A DNA stretch of 64,000 nt. Source: Sphaerisporangium album (GTDB lineage Bacteria > Actinomycetota > Actinomycetes > Streptosporangiales > Streptosporangiaceae). Below are positions 1 through 10,054 of the stretch, piece by piece. The notes under the pieces were generated by a model. The model made no database searches and was not told the origin of the DNA. It was given only the letters and a program-made list of their open reading frames with translations. Position 1 is the stretch's first letter, and the number at the start of each line of letters is the position of its first letter. The stretch spans positions 82,524 to 146,523 of the forward strand of contig NZ_QOIL01000026.1 of assembly GCF_003323745.1 (NCBI RefSeq). The letters are read 5' to 3'. A program made the position numbers and the translations under genes.

Positions 1-2
1 TG

Positions 3-785
3 CTGTTCACCGTGCTCAACACCGCCCTGATCGCCGTCGCCCTGCAGATCTCCGACCCCGACTCCCGGTGGCGCGACGTCCTGTGGGACCGCGAGCGCGT
101 GATCCTCGACGTCGTCGAGCTCTGCCTCGGCGTCCTGGTCGCCATCGCCTGCTGGGTCAGCCCTCTGCTGCTGGTGCTCACGCTCCCGCCGGTGGTGCTC
201 CTGCAACGAAGCCTGCTGCACGCCCAGCTCAAGGCCGCCGCCCGCACCGACGCCAAGACCGGCCTGCTCAACGCGACGGCCTGGCAGCGGGAGGCCGACA
301 CCGAGATCGTCCGCGCCCGGCGCACCGGCGAGACGCTCGCGCTCCTGATCGTCGACATCGACCACTTCAAACGGGTCAACGACACCTACGGCCACCTGGT
401 CGGCGACCAGGTGCTCGCGGGCGTCGCCACGGCCCTGCGCAGCCAGCTCCGCGAATACGACGTCGTCGGAAGGTTCGGCGGCGAGGAGTTCGTGGTCCTG
501 CTGCCCGGTGCGGACGTCACCGAGGCCCGCCGCGTGGCCGAGCGCCTGCGCTCCCGCGTCGGCAGGATGGCCATCCCGGTCGACGACGCGATGATCACCG
601 TCACGGTGTCGGCGGGCGTGGCCATCATGAGCGTCCACGGCGACGATCTGATCGAGCTGCTCGCCGCGGCCGATCTCGCTCTCTACCGGGCCAAGGAGCT
701 CGGCCGCGACCGCATCTGCCTGCCGGTCGCCCCCGTCCCGCCGCCTCGTGCGCGAGCGGACAACTCCGACGGTGGAATCCCCTAG
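3..785 (+). CDS. Diguanylate cyclase (GGDEF), 5' end outside window
   Basis: The visible part is about 260 codons, and the frame is open to the left edge, so the N-terminus is missing. Two hydrophobic stretches, one cut by the edge and one about 30-65 residues in, indicate a membrane sensor. A complete GGDEF domain follows, opening with TDAKTGLLN. It contains LIVDIDHFKRVNDTYGH (metal and substrate contacts), the signature RFGGEEF, and an RxxD inhibitory site (REYD) five residues before the signature. An active cyclase making cyclic di-GMP from two GTP, with product feedback, is therefore expected. No EAL domain follows. The stop lies 10 bp before the next gene, so the two may be co-transcribed. 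Confidence 0.9.
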   Translation: MFTVLNTALIAVALQISDPDSRWRDVLWDRERVILDVVELCLGVLVAIACWVSPLLLVLTLPPVVLLQRSLLHAQLKAAARTDAKTGLLNATAWQREADTEIVRARRTGETLALLIVDIDHFKRVNDTYGHLVGDQVLAGVATALRSQLREYDVVGRFGGEEFVVLLPGADVTEARRVAERLRSRVGRMAIPVDDAMITVTVSAGVAIMSVHGDDLIELLAAADLALYRAKELGRDRICLPVAPVPPPRARADNSDGGIP

Positions 786-795
786 TCTTAGGAGC

Positions 796-2460
<1,665 letters not shown>

Positions 2461-2624
2461 GCTGTTCGGGGCGCGGCGGTGCTTCCGGAGTCGTCGCGCG
2501 GAAGGGTGAGAGACGATCCCTTCCGCGCGACGGTGTCGGGGCGGGCATGCGCACCACGTCGTGGTCGGACGGCCTGAGTTCGACCCTGAGCCGTGAAACG
2601 GCCGCGTGGTTCAGTGGGCGTGGT

Positions 2625-2993
2625 TCAGTGGGCGTTGATGAGGCTCTGCGCGGCGTACTCCAGGTAGTTCCAGAGCTTGGCCTCCAGCTCGCCGGGGAGC
2701 TCCAGGGACTCGACGGCGTCGCGCATGTGGCGCAGCCAGGCGTCCCGTTCGGCATGGCCGATCACGAACGGCGCGTGCCGCATGCGCAGCCGGGGGTGCC
2801 CGCGGCGCTCGCCGTACGTGTTCGGGCCGCCCCAGTACTGGATGAGGAACAGGCGCAGGCGCTCCTCGGCCCCCTCGAGGTCCTCTTCGGGGTACAGCGG
2901 GCGCAGCAGCGGGTCGTCGGCGACGCCTTGGTAGAAGCGGTGCACGAGGCGTTCGAAAGCCTCTGAGCCGCCCACGGCGTCGTAGAAGGACAT
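2625..2993 (-). CDS. glbO: Truncated haemoglobin, group II (GlbO type)
   Basis: 122 residues from the ATG at 2993; upstream in-frame GTGs at 3017 and 3023 are alternatives. The order of motifs matches actinobacterial trHbO: FYDAVGG at the start, HRFYQGV with the B10 tyrosine, [36 protein letters not shown] carrying the proximal histidine, and a late [11 protein letters not shown] with the G8 tryptophan. The predicted role is oxygen binding or reactive-species detoxification in the cytoplasm. A 14-bp tandem duplication sits at the 3' end, and the stop codon lies inside its second copy. The gene reads toward ettA. Confidence 0.9.
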   Translation of the reverse strand: MSFYDAVGGSEAFERLVHRFYQGVADDPLLRPLYPEEDLEGAEERLRLFLIQYWGGPNTYGERRGHPRLRMRHAPFVIGHAERDAWLRHMRDAVESLELPGELEAKLWNYLEYAAQSLINAH

Positions 2994-3031
2994 GGATTCC
3001 GGAGGAGTAGCGGACACGTTCACCAGCCTAC

Positions 3032-4036
3032 TCAGACCCCGGCGAGGGGAATGCCCGCGCGGTCCAGCGTCATCTTGACCCGCATGCGCATCTCGCGGGC
3101 GACCTCGGCCTGCTGCGACGGCACGGTCTTCACGCTGATCCTGAAGATCATCGCCTTGTCGGAGATCTGCTCCAGCCCGTACACCTGGGGCTCCTCGACG
3201 ATCGCGATGTCGCGGAGGTTCGGGTCGTTCCAGACGTCCTCGGCGATGCCCTTGAGGACGTCCCGTATGCCAGAGATGTCGGCCTCGTAGGCCACCGGCA
3301 CGTCGACGACGGCCCGCGACCACCCCTGCGACTCGTTGCCGACCCGGGTGATCGTGCCGTTGCGGACGTACCAGACCCGGCCGTCGACGTCGCGCAGGCG
3401 GGTGATGCGCAGCGTCACGGCCTCAACGGTGCCGACCGCCATCCCGGTGTCGATCAGGTCGCCGACCCCGTACTGGTCCTCGACCAGCATGAACATGCCG
3501 GCGATGAAGTCCTTGACCAGCTCCTGGGCGCCGAAGCCGACCGCGACGCCGAGGATGCCGACGCTGGTCAGGATGGGGGCGAGGTCGAGGCCGAAGCGGC
3601 TGAGCACCATGAGCCCGGCGGTGCCGAAGACGATGGCGGTGATCAGGCTGTTGAGGACGGACCCAAGGGTCTCGGCCCGCTGCCGCCTCCGCTCGGTGAT
3701 CACGGCCGTGGTGGCGTCCACGGGCTGCGCCCGGAAGCGCAGGCGCTCGGGCATGACGCCGTCGGCGGCGCGGCGGATCACGCGGTCGACCACCCGGTGG
3801 AGCAGTTTCCGCACGATGAGGGCGATCGCCATGATCAGGACGATGCCGATGATCCAGGCCACCGGGGACGCCCAGTCGGCGGGTAGCACGCTCAGCAGCA
3901 TGCCACAGAAGGGGTTGTCATTACTGCTACCTGCGCATGTCTTCATGAGTTGTTGCACGGTGTCGCCCACATCGGGGATGACGTCATCGGGCGACGGAGA
4001 GGAAGACGGGGAGGGGCTAGGGTCCGGCAGGAACAC
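3032..4036 (-). CDS. mscS: Mechanosensitive ion channel, MscS family
   Basis: 334 residues from a GTG at 4036, chosen because GAAGGGGAT precedes it at good spacing; the frame stays open further upstream, but that part reads as non-coding. After a Pro/Ser-rich extracellular leader, a transmembrane helix ([19 protein letters not shown]) and a second ([20 protein letters not shown]) lead into the pore helix region [20 protein letters not shown] beta domain with [11 protein letters not shown] and an alpha/beta C-domain follow. The channel would release osmolytes on hypo-osmotic shock. It follows the globin gene's start closely but on the same strand, so it is the upstream gene of that pair. Confidence 0.92.
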   Translation of the reverse strand: MFLPDPSPSPSSSPSPDDVIPDVGDTVQQLMKTCAGSSNDNPFCGMLLSVLPADWASPVAWIIGIVLIMAIALIVRKLLHRVVDRVIRRAADGVMPERLRFRAQPVDATTAVITERRRQRAETLGSVLNSLITAIVFGTAGLMVLSRFGLDLAPILTSVGILGVAVGFGAQELVKDFIAGMFMLVEDQYGVGDLIDTGMAVGTVEAVTLRITRLRDVDGRVWYVRNGTITRVGNESQGWSRAVVDVPVAYEADISGIRDVLKGIAEDVWNDPNLRDIAIVEEPQVYGLEQISDKAMIFRISVKTVPSQQAEVAREMRMRVKMTLDRAGIPLAGV

Positions 4037-4410
4037 GCGGTTTGATCCCCTTCGGATCGGGTCGGTCGGCGAAGACGATGTCGGTCCTTGACCTAGAGAA
4101 AACGGTACTTGACCGAAGCGACTCCGCCGACCGGCCCGGCCGACGTCACACCGCGCCGGGGAAGACGGGAGTGCCCGGCCCGGGCCGCGGAGGGCGGGCC
4201 CGGACACCCCGGTGACGTACGGCCCGGGCGGGACACGCACCCGGAAGCGTGTCCCGCGCCGTTTCCGATCGGGGGATCCCCGATCACCGCCGGCCGCGGA
4301 GGTCATCCGCGCCGGTGGCGGCTTTGCGATCATGAAGATGCGTCGGGTGACTGCTGTTCGATCAGGATCGTGCGTCCAGTGGCCGCTCTCCGATCATCGA
4401 TATACGGAGC

Positions 4411-4481
4411 CGGCGGGGCGCCCAGCGCTCCGGTGGCTGTGTCGCCACAGGCCGGAGCGCTCCGCACCGGACGCCCCGCCG
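4411..4481. terminator. Large GC-rich inverted repeat between two minus-strand genes
   Basis: Left arm elements CGGCGGGGCG (4411-4420) and AGCGCTCCGG (4424-4433) pair with CCGGAGCGCT (4452-4461) and CGCCCCGCCG (4472-4481), with a small internal stem in the apex. It lies downstream of the 4548-4889 gene and upstream of mscS. A factor-independent terminator or structured 3' end is the simplest reading. The remaining bases from 4037 to 4547 contain other GC-rich partial palindromes but no credible gene. Confidence 0.55.
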
Positions 4482-4547
4482 ACCCGAAGAGCCGCGGTGT
4501 GACACAGGCGGACGCGATGACTGCGCTGCACCACGCCCGCCTCGTGC

Positions 4548-4889
4548 CTATTCGCTCACCGCGGCCAGCACTCGGGCGACCTTGGTCGCCGCGCCCGCCG
4601 GGTCGTCGGCCGTGTGCATGCGCTCGCCCCACGACCACCAGAAGTATGCGGGGGCCGCCTGCGCGCGGTAGGTGACGTTCTCGGCCAGGCTCGTGGCGTT
4701 CGGATTGATCACGCGGACGAACGCCCGTCCCGACTGTGTGCGCACCACCCTGGCGAGCAGCCCACGAGCGTCGAGCTCATCGGCCAGTCGTTCCAGGTGC
4801 TGGAAGCTGTCGTCCACTGGGAGCCTTCCCTCGTCCTGTGCGATTTCCCCGGCGTTAATCTCCCAGGTGAATCGCGGTCGGTTGGCCAA
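4548..4889 (-). CDS. Hypothetical protein, 113 aa
   Basis: I do not recognise the family. The protein starts at a TTG (4889) with ANRPRFTWEI, is soluble and of mixed charge, and has an Asp/Glu-rich first half (DEGRLPVDDSFQHLERLADEL) suggestive of a helix. The second half contains SGRAFVRVINPNA and a Trp-rich patch YFWWSWGERM. Codon use is GC-biased at third positions, which supports coding. It is divergently oriented from the HTH-TPR regulator at 5152 across a 262-bp spacer. A regulatory or accessory role with that regulator is only a guess from position. Confidence 0.7.
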   Translation of the reverse strand: MANRPRFTWEINAGEIAQDEGRLPVDDSFQHLERLADELDARGLLARVVRTQSGRAFVRVINPNATSLAENVTYRAQAAPAYFWWSWGERMHTADDPAGAATKVARVLAAVSE

Positions 4890-5052
4890 ATCTGACTCAC
4901 GTCGGCCGATGGGTCAACGAAGGTTCACGGCTTGTCGGGTGGGCGGTTATTTCAAGTGGGTTGAAAGAACACGTCCGGCGGGGGACGATCCTATGCCAGT
5001 AGCTTCTATCGTCCTTTCACAGCGGGTCATAACTGGTCCATCATTCTCAATA

Positions 5053-5084
5053 GACGCAGCGTAACCCGGGCGTGATGCTGCGTC
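5053..5084. promoter_or_regulatory. Inverted repeat in divergent spacer, possible operator
   Basis: GACGCAGC at 5053-5060 and GCTGCGTC at 5077-5084 form a perfect 8-bp inverted repeat with a 16-nt spacer. It lies 68 bp before the HTH-TPR regulator start, in the spacer shared with the divergent 113-aa gene. Position and symmetry suit an autoregulatory site, but nothing in the sequence proves binding. Confidence 0.3.
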
Positions 5085-5151
5085 ATCGCAGGTGATGAAC
5101 CGGTCGGCGATGTGGCCAGCATGAGCGGCTGGCCGCAAGGGAGGGGCCGGG

Positions 5152-6714
5152 ATGTCCGGCAGACAGCACAAGGAAACGGAGTTGGCCCGGCGAACCCGGG
5201 CGCGAGGTCTGGCGACCGGGCGCAGTTCCGCCCGAATCGCCGAGGAGATTTATGAAGAGTGCTCCCCTCATTTCGGGACAACTCGAATCAAATCACACCG
5301 CCTCGCCCATGGGGTCGCCCTTGCCGATGTGATCGAACAGGTACGCGCTCTGTTCGAACGCGACGGCAAACCGGTACCCGGCATAGGGGAAACGCTTCTC
5401 AGCGCATACGAAAGCGGGTTGAAACGCCCCGGGCCCGAGTACCTCCACTATCTGTGTTCCGTCTACCGGGTCGAACCGGCCGCCCTCGGCTACGACGGCC
5501 CGTGCATCTGTGGCCACGGCCACCGCATGCCCGGCGTCGTGCGGGGCGGCCTCCAGGAGGTCAAACCCGAGAGTTCCCCCGAATCGCGCGAGCTGTGGGT
5601 CAAGCCGCTCAGCGACTCGACCGCGGACGGGGGTGAGGAGGACGAGAACGTGTTACGTAGGACGCTGCTGGCGATGATCGCGGGTACCGCGGTGCCGCTG
5701 AACGACTCCGTACTCGGTGCGGCCGACAACATCCGCAGGCGCATGGACGAGACACTGGTGTCGACCACCGTGTCCCCGGCCATGCTCGATCACTGGGAAG
5801 AGGCCGCGGCCTCTTTCGGCCGGCAGTACATGAACACCCCGCCGTTGCGGCAGCTCTGCGACGTGCTCCTGGAGTTCAGCACGGTCCGGCAGGCGATGGA
5901 GCGCCACCAGCCGATCGACCTCCAGGAGCGCCTCTGCGCGCTGGCCGCCCGCCTCTCGGGCCTGGCCGGCATCATCATGATCGACCTCGGCGACCAGCGC
6001 CTCGCCCGGTCGTTCTTCCGCACCTCGCGCACCGCCGCGGACGAGACCGGGGACCGCGCGCTGCGGGCCTGGGTCACCGCGCGCGAGGCACTGGTGCCCC
6101 TGTTCTACGGAGATCCGCGCGAGGCCCTCAACCTCGCCAAGAAGAGCCGCGACCTCGCCGGGCAGACACCGTGCGCGGCCAAGGCCATGGCCCCCGTCGT
6201 GGAGGCCAGGGCGCTGTCGATGCTCGCCAACGCGGGAGGCAAGAAGGACGTCGTCGACCAGGCCAAGCGGGCGCTGGCCCGTGCCAGGGCCGCGTTCGCC
6301 CAGATGAACCCGGCTCAGCAGGAGGACACCGTCTTCGGCTACACCGAGCGCCAGCTCTACTTCCACCAGGGCGACGCCCTGACCCGGCTCGGGCAGACGG
6401 TCGAGGCCGACCTGATCCTGGAGCAGGCGCTGGAGAAGTACGAGGGCGACCTGCTCGACCAGACGCTCATCAGATTCGACCAGGCGCAGTGCAGGCTGCT
6501 CGAAGGCGACGGGCGCGAGGCGCTGCGGCTCGGCGAGGAGGCGGTGAACCGGGTGGGCGACGGCTTCCGGACGGACATCATCGTGCGCCGGGCCGCCGAT
6601 CTTGCCAAGGCGATTCAGGTCAAATGTGGTGACATCGACGGGCTCAGGGACTTCATCGAGCGTCTCGCGACGATGAGCCCGCCCCCTCAGGCACCGGCGG
6701 AGGCCGATGTATGA
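5152..6714 (+). CDS. HTH (XRE-type) regulator with C-terminal TPR-like domain
   Basis: 520 residues; the ATG follows GGGAGGGGCCGGG. Residues ~15-125 hold a Streptomyces-type XRE helix-turn-helix (TRIKSHRLAHGVALADVI ... LLSAYESGLKRPG ... LCSVYRVEP), followed by a short Cys/His patch CICGHGH. From about residue 190 to the end the protein is all-helical with TPR-like repeats (for example ALARARAAFAQMNPAQQ, RLGQTVEADLILEQALEKY). HTH plus helical repeats is the architecture of peptide-sensing and ligand-sensing cytoplasmic regulators, so an effector-binding role is plausible, though many such actinobacterial paralogues have unknown ligands. Its last four bases overlap the acetyltransferase start (ATGA), implying translational coupling. 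Confidence 0.85.
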   Translation: MSGRQHKETELARRTRARGLATGRSSARIAEEIYEECSPHFGTTRIKSHRLAHGVALADVIEQVRALFERDGKPVPGIGETLLSAYESGLKRPGPEYLHYLCSVYRVEPAALGYDGPCICGHGHRMPGVVRGGLQEVKPESSPESRELWVKPLSDSTADGGEEDENVLRRTLLAMIAGTAVPLNDSVLGAADNIRRRMDETLVSTTVSPAMLDHWEEAAASFGRQYMNTPPLRQLCDVLLEFSTVRQAMERHQPIDLQERLCALAARLSGLAGIIMIDLGDQRLARSFFRTSRTAADETGDRALRAWVTAREALVPLFYGDPREALNLAKKSRDLAGQTPCAAKAMAPVVEARALSMLANAGGKKDVVDQAKRALARARAAFAQMNPAQQEDTVFGYTERQLYFHQGDALTRLGQTVEADLILEQALEKYEGDLLDQTLIRFDQAQCRLLEGDGREALRLGEEAVNRVGDGFRTDIIVRRAADLAKAIQVKCGDIDGLRDFIERLATMSPPPQAPAEADV

Positions 6715-7208
6715 CGCTTGCGCTCAGGCGGTATCGCTGGTCGGATCGGGAAGCCGTCTGGGACCTGCACCGCACCTGTCTCGCCCAGGTCGGGATCACC
6801 CTGGGAGACGGGGTCTACTACGACGATGACATCCCGCGCATCAACGAGGTCTACCTGGCCGACCGGGGCGAGTTCCTGGTCGGCGAGGTAGAGGGCGCCG
6901 GCATCGTGGCCATGGGCGGCCTGCGGCGCGTCGACGACGCGTGCGCGGAGCTGTGCCGGCTGCGGGTCCGTCCCGACTTCCAGCGGCGCGGGTTCGGCAC
7001 GCTGATCATCGACGCGCTGGAGGAGTCCGCGCGGAGGCTCGGCTACAGCACGCTGCGTGGTGACACGACGCTGGCGCAGGGTGCGGCGCTGGAGCTCTAC
7101 CGGAAGTACGGCTGGCGGGAAGTCCGCCGGGAGCAGAGGGGCGGACTTGTGGTTGTTTACGGGGAGAAGCCCCTGACGTCGCAGCCTTCATCGCAACTTA
7201 CCCGCTAG
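6711..7208 (+). CDS. GNAT-family N-acetyltransferase
   Basis: 165 residues. The GNAT core is visible: CAELCRLRVRPDFQRRGFGT gives the acetyl-CoA pyrophosphate-binding motif A (R-R-G-F-G-T), followed by the helix LIIDALEESARRLGY and the motif-B end ALELYRKYGWREV. The substrate cannot be read from sequence. The start ATG overlaps the stop of the HTH-TPR regulator by four bases, so the two are one operon. The peptide/TPR pair starts 108 bp downstream behind its own apparent promoter. Confidence 0.87.
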   Translation: MTLALRRYRWSDREAVWDLHRTCLAQVGITLGDGVYYDDDIPRINEVYLADRGEFLVGEVEGAGIVAMGGLRRVDDACAELCRLRVRPDFQRRGFGTLIIDALEESARRLGYSTLRGDTTLAQGAALELYRKYGWREVRREQRGGLVVVYGEKPLTSQPSSQLTR

Positions 7209-7250
7209 GCGGCAAAATATATCTTATTTCGATCCAGACGCTGCCTATGC

Positions 7251-7279
7251 TTGCGGATTTATCGATTTGTCCGATAATT
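7251..7279 (+). promoter_or_regulatory. Predicted promoter of the peptide/TPR pair
   Basis: TTGCGG (7251-7256), a 17-bp spacer and ATAATT (7274-7279) give a good vegetative sigma-factor match inside an unusually A/T-rich stretch (about 7210-7290). The predicted start of transcription falls near 7286, in the small hairpin that precedes the peptide gene. Confidence 0.5.
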
Positions 7280-7300
7280 AGGTCTTTGTAGTGAAGACCT
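7280..7300 (+). promoter_or_regulatory. 5' leader hairpin before the peptide gene
   Basis: AGGTCTT (7280-7286), a 7-nt loop and AAGACCT (7294-7300) form a perfect 7-bp stem directly upstream of the ribosome-binding site GAGGAGAGGG (7301-7310). If transcription starts a few bases upstream, the stem would cap the mRNA 5' end. It might modulate stability or ribosome access. Confidence 0.4.
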
Positions 7301-7316
7301 GAGGAGAGGGCACCCG

Positions 7317-7391
7317 ATGAAGAAGATCGTCGTCCGCAAGCCTGGCATGGTCCATCTCACCGGCAGCGCGAGTGCGATCCACAAGGGGTGA
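7317..7391 (+). CDS. 24-aa basic peptide, translationally coupled to TPR protein
   Basis: The ATG follows a strong ribosome-binding site (GGAGAGGG, 6 nt away). The product starts MKKIVVRKPGMV and continues HLTGSASAIHKG: strongly basic at the N-terminus, small and polar after that, no cysteine, no signal peptide and no membrane segment. Its stop TGA overlaps the GTG start of the 675-aa TPR protein (GTGA), so the two are expected to be made together. I cannot assign a family. A modified-peptide precursor, an intracellular signalling peptide, or a leader controlling translation of the TPR gene are all possible. Too short for routine ORF callers. Confidence 0.6.
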   Translation: MKKIVVRKPGMVHLTGSASAIHKG

Positions 7392-9415
7392 CCGGCCGTC
7401 CCGGCCACCTCTGGATCCACGGGGGGCGCTCGCGCGACCGCCTGACCGTGCTCGACGGGCTCGGCCTGCCGTGGTGGCCGATCCCGGTCGTCGACGCCCA
7501 CCGGCGCCTTCGAGGGCCGTACACCTTCGGGGGAGCGCTGCTCCATGCCTTGGTGCCGGCCGCGCTTGAGCGCGCCCCCGGTGTCGTGGCGGACCACGAC
7601 ATCGAGATCCGAGCGGCGGCACCCGATCTTCGGGACCGGGTGCCCGCCCGCCGGGATCCCCTGTACGTCCGCCTGCCCGACGAGGAGCGCATCCTCGTGC
7701 CGGCCCCGCGCCGCACGCTGCGGATCGCGAATGGAATCGCCGAATTCGTCCGGGACTGCGGGGTGAAGCTCCCGGCCATCGTGGCCGAGAACGTCGACGA
7801 GGCGGACGAGACCGACCGCGAACTTCTCCACACGCTGTCGCGCCGTTTCGACTCCGCTCGATTGACAATTGTCGTGTGTTCGAGTAAAGCGCCCCAAGAT
7901 TGGTTTAGCGGGCAGGCGATAAAAGCGGATTTATCGGCTACGGAAGATCCACGGGATCTTGCCGACCGTTATGTCGCCTTCGATGGCACCCTGGACGACC
8001 CCCGGGCGCCCGCCGCCTACCACGCCCTGCCCCCCGCAGAGCGTGCCCGCCTGCACGACCGGCGCGCCGACGCGCTCGCCGCCACCGGGGAGCGGTCCCA
8101 CGCCCTGGGCGCCATCCCCTACCACCGCGAGCACGGGAGCGACCCGTCCGGCGCGGGGGTGGAGGCGCTGTGGGACGCACTGGACCACTGCCTGGGCGAG
8201 GGCTTCCTGCACGCCGCCGCCGACTTCGGGCTGCGCGGCCTGGCCCTGGCCGAGCCGGCGACGGGCCGGTGGTGGAACCTGCTCCAGGGTACGGCGACCG
8301 CGCTGGCCGGCCTCGGACGCCGGGACGAGGCGCGCGAGCTGTACGAGCGGGCCCGCCGCGCCAGCCTGGATCCGGAGGTGCACTCGGCGGCGGCCTACGG
8401 CGCCGCCATGCTGGACGCGCGCCACCCCGACCCCGCCCGGCGCGACCTCGGCCGCGCCCAGGGCTGGGTCAACGAGGCCATCGCGATCTCCACGCTGCTG
8501 CCCGACCGCGCCGTCCGCGCCTTCAAGCTGGGCTTCGACCTCAACGGCAAGGCCCTCATCGAGATGCGCGCGGGCCGCGTCGAGGCGGCGCTCACGCTGG
8601 TCGAATCCGCCATCAAGCTCGCCGAGACCGATCTTCCCCCCGAGCGCCACCTGGTCCACCGCATGATCCTGCGCGCCAACCGGGCGCAGCTCCTCGGCGT
8701 GATGGGTCACCCCGAGGAGGCCCTGGCCGACCTGGACGCCGCCGTGGCGATGGACCCCGACTACCCCGACTATCACCTGGACCGCGGCAACCTGCTCTTC
8801 CAGATGGGCCGCACGGAGGCGGCGCTGGCCGACTACGACGCCGCCGCCCGGCTGAGCCCGCCCCTGCCCGAGGCGCACTACAACCGCGCCCAGCTCCTGC
8901 TCGCCGAGGGCGACCTCCCGGCGGCCAGGGCCGACCTCGACCGCGTGATCGAGCTCGACCCCGGCTACCTCGACGCCTACATCAACCGCGCCGGGCTGCT
9001 GGCCCAGCTCGGCCTCGACGGGGCCGCGCGGGCCGACGTGGACGCCGGGCTGGCGCTCGCCCCGCGCAACCCCCACCTGTTGTGCGTCCTCGGGCAGCTC
9101 GAAACCGTGGCCGGGCGGTACGCGCGGGCGCGCGAGGCGTTCGACGGGGCGCTCGCGGCCGCGCCCGGCCTCGTCCCGGCGTGGGCCGGACGGGCGAGCC
9201 TGCGGTACGAGACGGCCGACCTGGAGGGCGCGGTGGCCGACCTGACGCGCGCCCTCGGCCTGGGCGAGGACGCGGCGCTCTACTTCAACCGCGCCGTCGC
9301 CCTCGGAGACCTCGGCCGCCGGGCCGCCGCCCTGGCCGACCTGCGCCGGGCCCAGGAACTGGCCCCGGACGACGAGGACATCCTCACCGCCCTCCGCGAG
9401 CACCCGTCCGGCTGA
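7388..9415 (+). CDS. Large TPR protein with degenerate STAND/AAA-like N-terminus
   Basis: 675 residues from a GTG that overlaps the peptide stop. Residues 1-~190 resemble a NTPase of the LuxR/STAND type that has lost a clear P-loop (HLWIHGGRSRDRL in place of GxxGxGK), with beta-strand-like LPAIVAENVDEAD and LTIVVCSSK where Walker B and sensor strands would fall. The passage LPPAERARLHDRRADAL, typical of the segment before TPRs in STAND regulators, follows. From ~265 to the end there are about ten TPR units, several canonical (AEALADLDAAVAMDPDYPDY-like; ARADLDRVIELDPGYLDAY). No DNA-binding or membrane region is visible. It probably binds protein or peptide partners; the coupled 24-aa peptide is the obvious candidate. 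Confidence 0.8.
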   Translation: MTGRPGHLWIHGGRSRDRLTVLDGLGLPWWPIPVVDAHRRLRGPYTFGGALLHALVPAALERAPGVVADHDIEIRAAAPDLRDRVPARRDPLYVRLPDEERILVPAPRRTLRIANGIAEFVRDCGVKLPAIVAENVDEADETDRELLHTLSRRFDSARLTIVVCSSKAPQDWFSGQAIKADLSATEDPRDLADRYVAFDGTLDDPRAPAAYHALPPAERARLHDRRADALAATGERSHALGAIPYHREHGSDPSGAGVEALWDALDHCLGEGFLHAAADFGLRGLALAEPATGRWWNLLQGTATALAGLGRRDEARELYERARRASLDPEVHSAAAYGAAMLDARHPDPARRDLGRAQGWVNEAIAISTLLPDRAVRAFKLGFDLNGKALIEMRAGRVEAALTLVESAIKLAETDLPPERHLVHRMILRANRAQLLGVMGHPEEALADLDAAVAMDPDYPDYHLDRGNLLFQMGRTEAALADYDAAARLSPPLPEAHYNRAQLLLAEGDLPAARADLDRVIELDPGYLDAYINRAGLLAQLGLDGAARADVDAGLALAPRNPHLLCVLGQLETVAGRYARAREAFDGALAAAPGLVPAWAGRASLRYETADLEGAVADLTRALGLGEDAALYFNRAVALGDLGRRAAALADLRRAQELAPDDEDILTALREHPSG

Positions 9416-9440
9416 CCGGAGGACGAGGACGCCGCCAGTG

Positions 9441-9947
9441 TCACTCGCGACGCCGGCCGGGTAGTTCCTCACGAGGCGGGCTGGGTTCCTCGCGAGGCCG
9501 GCAGGTCTCCTCCAGCAGGCCGACGATCCGCGCCATGGCGGGCGGCTCGACCGGCTCGGGCAGGGCCGCGATCTCCTCCGGGGTGAACCAGCCGTGCCCG
9601 AGGAAGGTCTCCTGCTCCTCGCCGGTCAGCGTGGCGGGCGCCACCCGCGGGGATCCGGGGAAGCGCGCGAGGTAGAAGGGCTCCACCTTGACGTAGTGGA
9701 CGCCGAGCCAGTGGTAGTCGCGCTCCACCGGCACCGACACGTCGGCCACCGCGTCACCGGGCAGCCCGGTCTCCTCGGCGAGCTCCCGGCGCGCCGCCTC
9801 CAGCGGCGTCTCCCCGGGATCGATGCCACCCCCCGGCGGCTCCCAGAACACCACCCCGCTGACGGTGTCCCGCCAGCGCAACAACAACACCCGTCCCTGG
9901 CCGTCGACACAGACCACCCGCGCGGCCGGCCGGTCACTGCTCGCCAT
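9441..9947 (-). CDS. NUDIX hydrolase
   Basis: 168 residues from the ATG at 9947, chosen over the GTG at 9953 because GCGAGGG then lies 5 nt away. The NUDIX box is complete: GGGIDPGETPLEAA followed by RRELAEETGL, with the catalytic glutamates of REXXEE. It probably hydrolyses a nucleoside diphosphate derivative; the substrate is not readable. The C-terminus ends in a Pro/Glu/Arg-rich tail (about 20 residues) of low complexity. It converges on the TPR gene with a 25-bp gap. Confidence 0.88.
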   Translation of the reverse strand: MASSDRPAARVVCVDGQGRVLLLRWRDTVSGVVFWEPPGGGIDPGETPLEAARRELAEETGLPGDAVADVSVPVERDYHWLGVHYVKVEPFYLARFPGSPRVAPATLTGEEQETFLGHGWFTPEEIAALPEPVEPPAMARIVGLLEETCRPREEPSPPREELPGRRRE

Positions 9948-10054
9948 CGACACCCTCGCCCGTCATCCGATCCCCGGACGGTACCGCACCGATCCACCGA
10001 CGTGAACGGAGCCCTCGCCGGTGCGTGGGCGTTCGGTCGGTCGGTCGTGCGGTC

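Noticed and set aside
2609..2635. 14-bp tandem repeat at the globin 3' end as a functional element
   Set aside because: A simple local duplication around the stop codon explains it.
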